Assembly: GCA_963575745.1 (NCBI GenBank)
Contig: CAUYUJ010020590.1
Span: 106,352-136,351 of the forward strand
DNA from: Prorocentrum cordatum
Lineage: Eukaryota; Sar; Dinophyceae; Prorocentrales; Prorocentraceae
Reading direction: 5' to 3'
DNA length: 30,000 bases
The notes beneath the pieces are model-generated. The model saw nothing but the letters and a program-made list of their open reading frames with translations, had not been told where the DNA came from and made no database searches. This document shows, piece by piece, positions 1 to 8,345 of this stretch. Position 1 is the first letter of the stretch, and the number at the start of each line of letters is the position of its first letter. The position numbers and the translations under genes were made by a program.

Positions 1-239
1 GCGGCAACACGCTGGGCAGCTCTTCTCAACTTGTTCAGGCGCGCAAAAGTCGGAGTACATTTCCGACAACATCATCGGCCCGCCGGGCCGCGCGTGGACC
101 CGCAGCTTCAGAACATCCTCCGCCTCGTACGAGACGGACAAGTGCCCGCACTGACGGCATTTCTGCCGCTTCTCCATCACAAACCCGAACATCCGATCCA
201 CGTGCGTCACGCGCAAGTTCGTCGCACGAATGCTCTCGG
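1..239 (-). CDS. Ubiquitin-specific protease (peptidase C19), zinc-ribbon exon, partial
   Basis: The minus strand reads through about 80 residues to the window edge. It holds HVDRMFGFVMEKRQKCRQCG, then YEAEDVLKLRV, LSEMYSDFCAPEQVEKSC and CPACC. A CxxC, a stretch of strands and a second CxxC, followed by an 'E-V/L-...-C' segment, is the zinc-ribbon (finger) part of the USP fold, where these enzymes contact ubiquitin. Catalytic Cys and His boxes are not in this exon; the His box would lie downstream, off the left edge. The exon start is inferred: upstream DNA matches the end of a dispersed repeat also seen at 14350-14384, and that repeat ends in CAAG, a usable AG acceptor at 240-241 (phase 1). 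The frame stays open further upstream, so the start could be some tens of bases earlier. Family call is fairly firm; the subfamily cannot be told. Confidence 0.7.
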
Positions 240-517
240 CTTGGCGGACTTTAGCTCGAGCCCTGGAGCCCTGACGGGGGGAGGGCGGCCATCTGCCCGG
301 CGCGCGGGCGTGCCCAGCCCACCAGGGCATATCGCGCTCAGAGATGGGCCATCCAGAGGAATGCGAGTTAAGGTTCCCCCCCCGGGGCGCCGATGCCAGA
401 TCGGGCCCGAAGGATCGCAGATTCGGGAGGCTGCCAGAAGCCCGTATCAGAGGAGCACCTGGCACAAGCAAGCGTCAGAGCATATGATACATACAACGTA
501 TGATTGTATATTCGTCA
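240..517. other. Probable intron of the USP gene; no exon recognised
   Basis: This stretch upstream of the USP exon has no convincing coding signal on either strand. Its left end (about 243-275, read on the minus strand) resembles 14350-14384, so at least part of it is dispersed repeat DNA. The long plus-strand frame across it ends in AT-repeat translation and is not gene-like. Confidence 0.4.
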
Positions 518-534
518 CATATATATATACACGT

Positions 535-571
<37 letters not shown>
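518..571. repeat. AT microsatellite
   Basis: An almost pure (AT)n run, broken once by a short CACGTACAC segment. It directly precedes dispersed repeat copy R1a, and the other R1 copy near 14 kb lacks it. Confidence 0.95.
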
Positions 572-573
<2 letters not shown>

Positions 574-574
574 C

Positions 575-1146
575 GTGCTCCCGTAGCTGCGGATAATAGT
601 GAGTGCGGGCGATTTGGCGAGATGAGGCGTCTCTGGAAACCGAGAAGCACAAACGAGACACCCTTTATACGGCAGGCAACACGGCACTTGCCGGCCTCGA
701 ATTTATTTTAGCATATTTCCTGAAAGCTTGAGTCGTTTCATCCCTCGTCAATTCTCATCTTCATCATTCACTGCCATCACAACAAGATGGCCTTCTTGTG
801 GTCGAAAAGCCATCCGATCAGGCGCGCTCGACGGGTCGCGGGTGGGCCGAGGGGCACATTCTGTCGCGGGCTTGGTCGCGGGTGGGTCGCGGGGCGGTTC
901 GTGGGCAGGTGCCGGGGCGGGTCGCGGGATGGGTCGCGGGTGGGTCGCGGGTGGGTCGCGGGAGGATCGCCGGGTGGGTCGCGGGAGGATCGCGGGGGTG
1001 GGTCGCGGGCGGGTCGCGGGATGGGTCGCGGGTGGGACGAAGACATCAACGAACAAATAACCCACAGAACCCGAGCCGCGGATTTTTTTCAGCCACGCAC
1101 CCAGGGATGGCAGACCGTTCGGTCCCCTCACGTTGATCATTGTCCC
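575..1146 (+). repeat. Dispersed repeat R1, copy a, with an internal GGGTCGC minisatellite
   Basis: The segment matches 13285-14035 in the opposite orientation. Shared blocks, in order, are GCGGATAAtAGTGAG, GAGATGAGGCGTCTCT, CTCATCtTCAT with GCCATCACAAcAAGATGG, GAAAAGCC.TCCGATCAG, the minisatellite of GGGTCGCGGGTG-type units (about 830-1035), then ATCCGCGG and a GACCGTTCGgtCCCCTCA end. Copies differ by substitutions and small gaps, so they are old. A short frame in the first block (GEMRRLW... here, NEMRRLY... in copy b) is alignable between copies and may be a remnant of coding sequence. Confidence 0.8.
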
Positions 1147-1159
1147 ATCTCATTCTTGT

Positions 1160-1345
1160 TTTGCTCCTCCTCCTCCTCCTCCTCCTCCTTCTCTTCCTCC
1201 TCTTTTCGTCCTCGTCGTACTTCCTCCCCGCCCCCCAGTTACTTTCTGTTCTCTTCCTCTTCATCCTCTTCCCCGTCCTCCTCTTCCCACTTTCCTCCCT
1301 CTTCCGTCCTTCGTCGCCGCCTGTCGCCGTCGAGCGCCAGCCGGC
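1160..1345. repeat. TCC-rich polypyrimidine tract
   Basis: Plus strand is almost all C and T, mostly TCC and TTCC units. Open frames across it on both strands are serine/proline or arginine/lysine runs produced by the repeat, not genes. Confidence 0.9.
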
Positions 1346-1907
1346 CGGCGGGGCGGCGGGGGGGCGGTGAGTCCTTCAGCGTGGCAGCCGAGATCGCGAC
1401 GACGGCGACGATGGGGAAGGCGGGTGGAGGACGAGGAAGGAAGTAGCAAGGGGGAGGAGGAGGAGGAATAGGAGGATACGGAGCATGGTGTTGGTTATGG
1501 GCGATATGATGGTGCTTCTCGCATGCGTTACCTACGGCCTAAAGGCCTATTACATCCACGCAGGTTGGACGGCTCATCGGAACAGCTCAGCAGACTCGCA
1601 CTCGCCATGCAGTGCGCCGCCAATCGGGTTCTGACCACAACCCGTGTTGGCTTGTGTACAGGATGCTGAACCGTGGCTTGGCGGGCTCGAGAGAATGACA
1701 GCCGCTAGCCCTCCTTCCTAAACCTTGCTCCTCCCTCCTCCCAAGTTACCCTGGCGGCTCCAAGCAAAACGGCCCAAGAAAACGTCGACAACCGCTGGAG
1801 ATTCCACTACTAAAAAAATGAGCGTACCGTTGCCAGTCTACACAATCGATCGACTTGCGAAGCATGACCACTCACTGACGTGCCTGCGGCAAGCACCTAC
1901 ACGATCC
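1346..1907. other. Intergenic region downstream of the 1040-residue gene
   Basis: This should hold the 3' untranslated region of the minus-strand gene ending at 1908. A 48-codon plus-strand frame near 1485 (MVLVMGDMMVLLACVTYG...) contains a hydrophobic stretch but has no homologue I recognise. I see no other signal. Confidence 0.4.
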
Positions 1908-4900
1908 CTACTTCTCCCCGCCGTCCTCCTCCTCGCCGTCGAGATCGTCCCAGCCAGACAGCTCCGCGTCCTCCTCGGGCTCCTCCTCCTCGATCTCCTC
2001 GGCCGTCGCTGTCGATGCCGCCGCCTTGCCCTTGCGCGGCTTCTTCTGCACGCTGGGTTTGGGCGCCGCCGCAGGCCTCTTCATCGTCGGCTTCTCCTCC
2101 TCCTCAGGCTCCTCCTCCTCTACTTCATCCTCGCCGGCGGTGCCAGCAGCGGCGGCGGCGGTGCCCTTCAGAGCCTCGCTGAACTGCTTGTTGAAGTGGG
2201 GGTGGTCCATGGTGGTCATCGTCTTCATTGCCGCCATCTGGAGCTTGTCCCGGCCTGCCTGCGCGTGTTCCACTGTCCAGGCCACTGCGGCGTAGTTCAC
2301 CCGCTTGTCCATGCAGACCTCTCCGAAGCTGAAGTCCCCTGGCGTGAGGTCCACCACGTTCGCGATGAAGTACCTGTGGATGAGTTCCTCGAAGAACTCC
2401 TGCGGCATTGCGTTCCAGCACACAGGCTCTACCGTATCGTCCGTGCGCGGGACGTTGCCGTCAGCCCCTTTGCCGCCAACGGGGATCCTGAACTTGCGGC
2501 CGTACAGCTCCTTCTTCACGCCTACTGTAGCCGACCACTCCTCGCTCAAGTTGCGAAGCTTGATCGGCCCAATCACTGTCCCACGATTTGTACCTGCATA
2601 GTGGAGAGACTGCCGCTCTGGGAGCGGCAACGTTGTCGTGGAAACCACTGCCATCGTCATGGTCTGCTTGACCGAAGCTGCCCCACGGGTCAACGACTTT
2701 CGGTCTCGCACGGACTTCTCGTCTTTCACGATGGTCACCTTCCGAGGGTTGAAGGCGATGGCGTCGTCATTATCCTCCTCCTCCTCGGGGTTGTCAATCA
2801 CTGCATCCTCAGCCTTGCCCTTCTCCTTCTGCTCGGCGACGGTGCCCCTCCGGAACGGGGTCAGGAGGCTCCTGGCCACCATGGGTTTGCCTCCGTCGAG
2901 CAGCACCGCGATCTCCCCTTGACAGGAAACCCATCGGTCCGAAATCCTACTTGCCGCGGCCCCAGGGAGAAGTAGGCGGAGGAGGGAGGAGGCGGAGGTA
3001 GAGGATGATGGGGGAAGAGGAGGAGGAGGAGGAGGAGGAGGAGGAGCAGGAGGAGGAGGACGAGGAGGAGGTGGAGGAGGAGGAGGAGGAGGTGGAGGAG
3101 GACCCTACAAGATTTCAGACCAATGCGGTTTCCCCAGCCTTGCTGCAGAGCTGCCTCCTTGAGCGGGTGTCGCGCTGCAAGCACGATGCGAACCAAGCGG
3201 TCGTACGGCTTCTTCTGGAAGGGGGAGCCGCGCGTCTGCGGCGAGGTCTCTGCCTCGGTCGCCAAGTCGGAGTTGTAGTGGATCAGCGTGAGGCCCGCCA
3301 TGGTGCCGACCGCCGTGAAGAGCGGGCTGGAGGCGATCTCCTCCATCATCTCTTTCTCCGAGTCGGAGTGAACGATCACCTTCGACCACGTGCGGCTGAG
3401 CTTTCGCGCCGCCGTCTCGAACTGACTGCGGATATCCTCCTTGATGTTCGTCAGCTGCTTGTTGAGCGATGCGTGCTGGGGAGCAACGACGAGCCGTCCT
3501 TTCGCCTCTGCAGGCGGCGCTGGTGGATGAGCGGGCTCTTCGATGGCCGGCAGGCCAGCGTTGACCCTCTCCGCAATGCACTCCTTCTCGACCTCCGCCT
3601 TGATCTTCACGAGCTCCTCAGTGAACTGGGAGTACTCCACGATGTCCGTCGCCAACTTCGCACTCCGCGCCGCCGTCTTGAAGTTGTGGTCTAAACCCGT
3701 ACCGTACATCGTCATCTCCACGAGCGCCAACGACTTCTCGAAGGATGCGCCACGGCGAATGGTCTCTCCGTTGGCTCCGGGGCTCATGGCGAACATGTAG
3801 ACAAGGTCGATCTCCTTGGGCGCTTCACCAGGCGCCTCGGGGTAGCCAGTCACCTCGGCACGGCACGTGGCGTGTGACTTCATGAGCGCGCGCAGCTTCG
3901 TCATATCATCGAGCTTCACGCCCTGCTGGGGAATGAGCTTGTCCATTAGGATGGCGCCCACGTCCCGCTTGAGGAGGGCGACGTCGCACAACACCGAGTT
4001 CAGCTTGCTGACGGACAGCTCCCGGGCCTCGTACGTGCCCATCTTGAGCCCGTCAATGAAGTGGTCGAAGCACCAGCGGATCTTCTGCTGGTCGCCCTTG
4101 CACCTGTTCATGATGGTCTTCCACTTGTTGATGTGATTGAATGGCCCGTTCTTCAAGAAGTACCGGTCGTGCCACTCGAGAAGGCGCATGATGTGGGCGT
4201 CTGACATGATTTTGTCAGCAGAGCTCAGAGCAATGTCAACGAAGTTGAACGAAATCTTGTCGTCACCATCTTGCTGATCGACCTTGCTGATCCTTTCGAA
4301 GACCTGCCCGGCAGTCGCCTCTCTCTTCATGGAGGCGGAGATTATGGCGTGCTCCCGCAGGACCATCTGCACGCGCTGGATCGTCGTCCACTTGATTGCG
4401 ACAGCCGTCTTCATCATCCGCTCCCGCTCCCTCTGGAAAATACTAAAACGTAGGTGGTGCGTCGAACGTCTCCTCCGCCCTCCTCCTCCTCCTCCTCCTC
4501 CTCCTCCTCCTCCTCCTCCTCCTCCTCCTCCTCCTCCTCCTCCTCACCCCTTACCTCCCCCTGCTCCTCCGTCTTCCAAGTGGCCAAAACGAAACTTGGG
4601 TGTGCCCGGTGTCCCGAAGTTGTGCAAGGAGATGTCCTCGGCCGTCATGCGCCAGAACGCGAACTGCACCGACCCGAAGAGCTTGCTCCAAGCCCTCGCA
4701 CGATTGTCGTCGAACCAACTCTGCTGGATCTCCGTGGCGCACCTCTTGATCGCCGCGTGGGCCATTTCACATGGCGAGATGCGCCTCATGGAACCCTTCG
4801 CGCTCTGCAAGTCGAAGTCGGCATCCATGAGGGCGATCTGAATCCCACGCAAAGTCGCCGGCAGCTCGCTGGATGCCGAGAGCTCCCCGAAGTCTTGGTT

Positions 4901-5356
4901 CACGAGGTCGTCAACGTCTTTCTCCAAGATGGACACGCCTGCAACTGGAGTTGGAAGATGGTTGGCCCAAAAGAATGGACAGCCTGCCCTCATCACCTCC
5001 ACGGGCTTGTCCACCACGCTGTACGGCTGGACTGCGGTCTTCAAGGACGCCTCGTTGAACGGCTCGAGCTTGGCACCTTCATTGATGGTGAGAGGCTGCG
5101 AAGACGATCTGAAGAGCTCCCCCAGGATGGGCTGAGATTCGATGACCTCCATCCACTGCTGGACCCTGGTGTGGTAGTCGGAGTTCACAGTGGCGTTCTT
5201 GGCGTTCTCCGGAAGGCCATCCTGCATGATGTGGGTGTTTGCCGCCGCAGCGGCATCTGGCGCTGGTGGTGGGCCACGGCCGCGACCGCGGCCTCGGCCG
5301 CGGCCTCCGCGGCCAGTCTGGCCGCCGTGGCTGGTCTGGGCGGCCTTCTTGGCCAT
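1908..5356 (-). CDS. Unknown 1040-residue protein with RG-rich N-terminus and nuclear-type C-terminus; three exons
   Basis: I read the coding sequence as 5356-4548, 4442-3139 and 2917-1908, which sums to 1041 codons including the stop. The start MAKKAAQTSHGGQTGRGG is chosen because a decayed spliced leader lies 34 nt upstream (5391-5411). Residues about 12-30 are an RG repeat of the kind that binds RNA. The middle (from MMKTAVAIKWTTIQRVQ at 4417) looks helical and globular, with charged segments such as KIKAEVEKECIAERV. The C-terminus carries acidic runs around KRPAAAPKPSVQKKPRKGK, a likely nuclear localisation signal. I know no family for the globular part. Intron 2 is a transposon-like element (2917-3142); intron 1 is almost pure GGA repeat (4443-4547). 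It follows the methyltransferase gene on the same strand with 416 bp between them, which suggests shared transcription but not shared function. Confidence 0.7.
2917..3142 (-). mobile_element. Introner-like element G1 (intron 2 of the 1040-residue gene)
   Basis: A 216 bp element (2922-3137) lies between two copies of CAAGG (read on the minus strand: 3142-3138 and 2921-2917). Its ends are inverted repeats: CTGGGGAAACCGCATTGGTC at one end and ACAGGAAACC-CATCGGTCCG at the other, each continuing into GAAATC. The middle is GGA/TCC microsatellite. Removing the element and one CAAGG joins ...EAALQQG to EIAVLLDGGK... in frame. Splicing inside the duplication gives a GC-AG intron (CAAG|GC ... CAAG|GG), positions 3138-2918. 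GC donors are known to be common in dinoflagellates. Confidence 0.8.
4443..4547 (-). other. Microsatellite intron (GGA)n in the 1040-residue gene
   Basis: The two flanking reading frames are in the same phase and are separated by a TGA at 4546-4544 and a GGA run. A donor AAGGG|GTGAGG and an acceptor CGTTTTAG|TATTTTC remove 105 nt (35 codons) and keep the frame, giving ...GGKGIFQRERERMMKTAV. Other AG positions (4431, 4470, 4473) would also keep frame, and GGAG|GTAAGG is a second possible donor that does not fit the frame with these acceptors. I found no frame-compatible target duplication or inverted ends, unlike the other introns here. Confidence 0.6.
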
Positions 5357-5390
5357 GCTGTTTGACTGGCGGTTTGCTCGAAGACAGAGT

Positions 5391-5411
5391 CTTGCACCAA
5401 AAAGGCTATGT
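5391..5411 (-). promoter_or_regulatory. Spliced-leader relic upstream of the 1040-residue gene
   Basis: On the minus strand this reads ACATAGCCTTTTTGG then TGCAAG. Against the dinoflagellate leader (CCGTAGCCATTTTGG then CTCAAG) 16 of 21 positions match, including TAGCC, TTTTGG and CAAG. It ends 34 nt before the ATG at 5356. Leader copies in genomic DNA are known in dinoflagellates and are read as signs that a processed mRNA was written back into the genome. Confidence 0.65.
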
Positions 5412-5457
5412 GGCGATGGTGATGCTGATGACGATGATCATGGCGATGTGATGCCGA

Positions 5458-5512
5458 CGTCGTCGCCGATCTTCTTCGACATCGTCGATGTCGAAGAAGA
5501 TCGGCTACGACG
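5458..5512. repeat. Perfect 18 bp inverted repeat, extended hairpin
   Basis: Arms 5465-5482 (GCCGATCTTCTTCGACAT) and 5488-5505 are exact reverse complements around a 5 nt loop. After one mismatch, six more pairs (5458-5463 with 5507-5512) extend the stem. It lies upstream of the 1040-residue gene, beyond its leader relic. It could be a small palindromic element or a structured RNA region. Confidence 0.85.
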
Positions 5513-5772
5513 CTGGGAGGCAGGGAGGAAGGATAAATGACATGCCCCTGCGCGCCAGACGGAGATCGATCGAGGGGCCTTCGCTTTCTTTGACCGTTTA
5601 ATCGCCTACTCGCCATCCCCCCCCCGTCTTCGAGCCCCCTCCACTGGCCAGCCTTCGAAAGGGAGAGGAATGGCGGAGAGGGAGGAGGGGCCGTAGAAGT
5701 GAGAAGGGAGAAGGGAGGAGGAATGGAGGTCATTCTACTTGTTTTTGGCTGTCGCCGAGAGACCGTCGCCCC

Positions 5773-7123
5773 CTAGCACCACCTATCTATAGGCTTCTGC
5801 ATTACAAGGCCAGCCGCCCACAATGCTTCCCCAATTACTCTCTCGGCCACGTTGACACTCATTGAATTCCCAATCATCTTGCACATCTGCCTGCTCGAAA
5901 TTCCGGCCTTCTTCCACAAACAGAATTGCTTGCGCCCAAACCCTTGGAAACGGAAGATCTCGCGGGCGAGGATGCGCCCGCCCCGCGGGGTAACCCACCA
6001 ATCTCTCCCTGACGTGCGACTCGCAGTGAGGCAAGGCATGAGGTCCACGCGAGCCCCCCCGCTGCGCTGGAGAGTGCAGCCGATGTCGATTACCGAGATT
6101 GTGGACTCCGGGTGCAAGCCCTTCTCGAGGAGTGCCTTGTACGATTTGATCACGATGCGGCGACACCGCTTGAGCCTTTTCGGGGGCACCCTGCGAGCGT
6201 TATCTCCAGGGCTCTTCTGAATTACCTTGTCCATTGTCAATTTCAGAGGGACTTTCTTTGGCCACTGGAATGGCCGCTTCCAGTGCAGCGCAGCAACCAG
6301 GTACACGCGCGGCCGGGACTGCGCAATCCCGTGGTCACACGTATTCAGAACCTTAGCTCTGACTTTGTACCCGATGCGTTTCAACTTCACAACCATCCTG
6401 TTGAACTCTGGCCGGTGGCGTTTCGATATGATCCCTTTCACCATCTCGTAGCTGACGAGCCTGGGGCGATGGCGTTCGATGTATTTCACGCTGTGCTCCC
6501 ACAAACATCCAGACTCATCTTGGGCACCAAGATGCTTGCCCTCAGCCGAATATGGCGTGCATGGGGGCGAAAAGTGAAAGTAATCCGACGGCCAGGGCGG
6601 CGCCCAGCGGGCGCGGCGGGTGGGCCACATTGCCCCCCTCTTCCTATCCTCCTCCTGCTCCTCTACCTGCCTACTTCCGCATGCTTCCCATCCTCTCTTC
6701 CTCTGCTTCTCCCCTCCCTCCCACTGTCCTCTTCTTCCTCCTCCTCCTCCTCCTCCTCCTCCTCCTCCTCCTCCTCCTCCTCCTCCTCCCCCTCCTCGTC
6801 CTCCTCCTCCTCCTCCATCCTCTGCCTTCTCGGGCCTTCGAAGGGGTTTGGAGTTGGCGGAAGGGCGGCAACGGCTAATCGGTCGCTGGCGCTGTCTCTG
6901 TGTCTCGCTCTCTCACATCTCTGTAGACGACCTTGGCCCCGTTGACGTGGCTGACTTTCTGACACGATGGGTCCGAATCGGCATCGAACAGGAGTTGATG
7001 GCGAATACCCAAAATACGGAGAGCAGTGACTGGAGCGTTGCAGCCAGAGAAGTCGGTGCCGACCTTCAGCACTCTCGGGCAGCGTCTGACGACGTCGGCG
7101 TTGTCGTCTTCGTCGTCGGACAT
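5773..7123 (-). CDS. DNA (cytosine-5-)-methyltransferase, two exons
   Basis: Transfers a methyl group from S-adenosylmethionine to C5 of cytosine in DNA. In the precise-excision model (7123-6876 joined to 6580-5773) the protein is 351 residues, the length of a minimal catalytic domain with no extra regulatory domains. Motif I is VGTDFSGCNAPVTALRILG (21-39). Motif IV is DYFHFSPPCTPYS with the catalytic Cys at 90. The motif VI Glu is in SYEMVKG (128), where most relatives have ENV. Motif VIII is GIAQSRPRVYLVA (Q170, R172, R174). Motifs IX and X are GGRILAREIFRFQGF and GNSMSVNVAERVIGEAL. The stretch between VIII and IX is the target-recognition part. The start MSDDEDD is supported by a leader relic 30 nt upstream. 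Dinoflagellates are known to carry such enzymes inside retrotransposons; I see no reverse transcriptase here, so that origin is open. Confidence 0.88.
6581..6880 (-). mobile_element. Insertion or intron in the methyltransferase gene, flanked by GATTA
   Basis: A 290 bp segment (6586-6875), mostly GGA microsatellite, sits between two GATTA copies (minus strand 6880-6876 and 6585-6581). Precise removal joins ...VRERDTETAPATD to YFHFSPPC, a natural approach to motif IV, in frame. No AG lies at the boundary, and the GC-rich ends are not a convincing inverted repeat. A canonical alternative uses donor GAT|GTGAGAG (6916) and acceptor GGAAG|AGG (6640); it also keeps frame but yields an odd WPTRRARWAPPWPS linker. 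Transcript data would decide. Confidence 0.5.
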
Positions 7124-7153
7124 GCTGGATTCTGTCAGGGTCGATCGTGAGAG

Positions 7154-7175
7154 CTTGAGCCCCGGCGAGCTACGG
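7154..7175 (-). promoter_or_regulatory. Spliced-leader relic upstream of the methyltransferase
   Basis: On the minus strand the sequence starts CCGTAGC and ends GGCTCAAG, the exact first seven and last eight bases of the dinoflagellate leader. The six-base middle CATTTT is replaced by seven other bases (TCGCCGG). It ends 30 nt before the ATG, where a leader from a reinserted mRNA should be. Confidence 0.6.
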
Positions 7176-7207
7176 TGAAAGCCCGCTCCGAAGAGCGAAA
7201 AGGTGAG

Positions 7208-7408
7208 TGAGAGCGAGGGGTGTAATTACCCCCTCGCTCTCACTGCTCGGGGGCGACCCGGAGCAGTGAGAGCGAGGGGGGAGAGACGCGAAAACAAGTG
7301 AGAGCTAGGGGGTAAAACTATTGGTCGATGACTTCCCCCCTCGCTCTCACTGCTCCGGGTCGCCCCTGAGCAGTGAGAGCGAGGGGGTAATTGCACCCCT
7401 CGCTCTCA
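7208..7408. repeat. 75 bp inverted repeat with 51 bp spacer
   Basis: Arms 7208-7282 and 7334-7408 are reverse complements with two mismatches. Each arm also has internal symmetry (AGCGAGGGG...TAATTACCCCCTCGCT and CACTGCTC...GAGCAGTG), so several cruciforms are possible. The motif GAGCAGTGAGAGCGAGGG is shared with the adjacent minisatellite, which suggests one gave rise to the other. Confidence 0.9.
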
Positions 7409-7499
7409 TCTTCGTTTTCGGCTGGTCCAGCCAGGGCGGATTCGAGTTCGGCGCCAACTCCTTCCCTACTTTTTGAGCGGCTCCAGGCTCCGAGCTGAG

Positions 7500-8345
7500 C
7501 GTGTCGGGGGCGCCTCCGAGCAGTGAGGGCCGGGGTCGGGAACGACTCCGAGCAGTGAGAGCTGGGGTCGGGGGCGACTCCGAGCAGTGAGAGCTGGGGT
7601 CAGGGACGACTCCGAGCAGTGAGAGAGCGAGATTCAGGGACGACTCCGAGCAGTGAGAGCTGGGGTCGGGGACGACTCCGAGCAGTGAGAGCTGGGGTCG
7701 GGGACGACTCCGAGCAGTGAGAGCGAGGGTCGGGGACGACTCCGAGTAGTGAGAGCCAGGGTCGGGGACGACGACTCCGAGCGGTGAGAGCTGGGGTCGG
7801 GGACGACTCCGAGCAGTGAGAGCAAGGTTCTCACTGGTCGGAGTCGACTCCGAGCAGTGAGAGCCGGGGTCGGGGACGACTCCGAGCAGTGAGAGCGAGG
7901 GTCGGGGACGACTCCGAGCAGTGAGAGCTGGGGTCGGGGACGACTCCGAGCAGTGAGAGCTGGGGTCGGGGACGACTCCGAGCAGTGAGAGCGAGGGTCG
8001 GGGACGACTCCGAGCAGTGAGAGCTGGGGTCGGGGGCGACTCCGAGCAGTGAGAGCTGGGGTCAGGGACGACTCCGAGCAGTGAGAGCGAGGGTCGGGGA
8101 CGACTCCGAGCAGTGAGAGCTGGGTTCGGGGGCGACTCCGAGCAGTGAGAGCTGGGGTCAGGGACGACTCCGAGCAGTGAGAGCTGGGGTCGGGGACGAC
8201 TCCGAGCAGTGAGAGCGAGGGTCGGGGACGACTCCGAGCAGTGAGAGTTGGGGTCGGGGACGACTCCGAGCAGTGAGAGCTGGGGTCGGGGACGAGTCTG
8301 AGCAGTGAGAGCGAGGGTCGTAGGCGAGTCCGAGCAGTGAGACCG
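7500..8345. repeat. 32 bp minisatellite, about 26 units
   Basis: Units of GACTCCGAGCAGTGAGAGCT followed by GGGGTCGGGGAC repeat head to tail, with variants (CTGG/CGAGG, CAGGGA/CGGGGA). A small inversion-like break at about 7828-7858 creates a palindrome around GGAGTCGACTCC. The 347-codon minus-strand frame across it exists because the unit has no stop in any frame; 32 bp is not a multiple of three, so the frame rotates. I do not call it a gene. Confidence 0.95.

Larger units (their letters stand above)
5357..5772. other. Spacer between methyltransferase and 1040-residue gene
   Basis: From right to left it contains a purine/pyrimidine-rich segment (5615-5730), a strong hairpin (5458-5512), GAT-rich DNA and the spliced-leader relic (5391-5411). 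Minus-strand reading frames through it are low-complexity and overlap the gene in another frame, so I call no gene. Confidence 0.5.

Noticed and set aside
1725-2975. 416-residue leucine/arginine-rich plus-strand frame
   Set aside because: It is the antisense of the third exon of the 1040-residue gene, which has the more natural protein composition.
4405-4575. AAGACGG direct repeat as a target duplication for the GGA intron
   Set aside because: The two copies are 164 bp apart and in different codon phases; removal would break the downstream frame.
7500-8345. Possible CRISPR-like array
   Set aside because: The 32 bp units are contiguous with no unique spacers, and the setting is eukaryotic.
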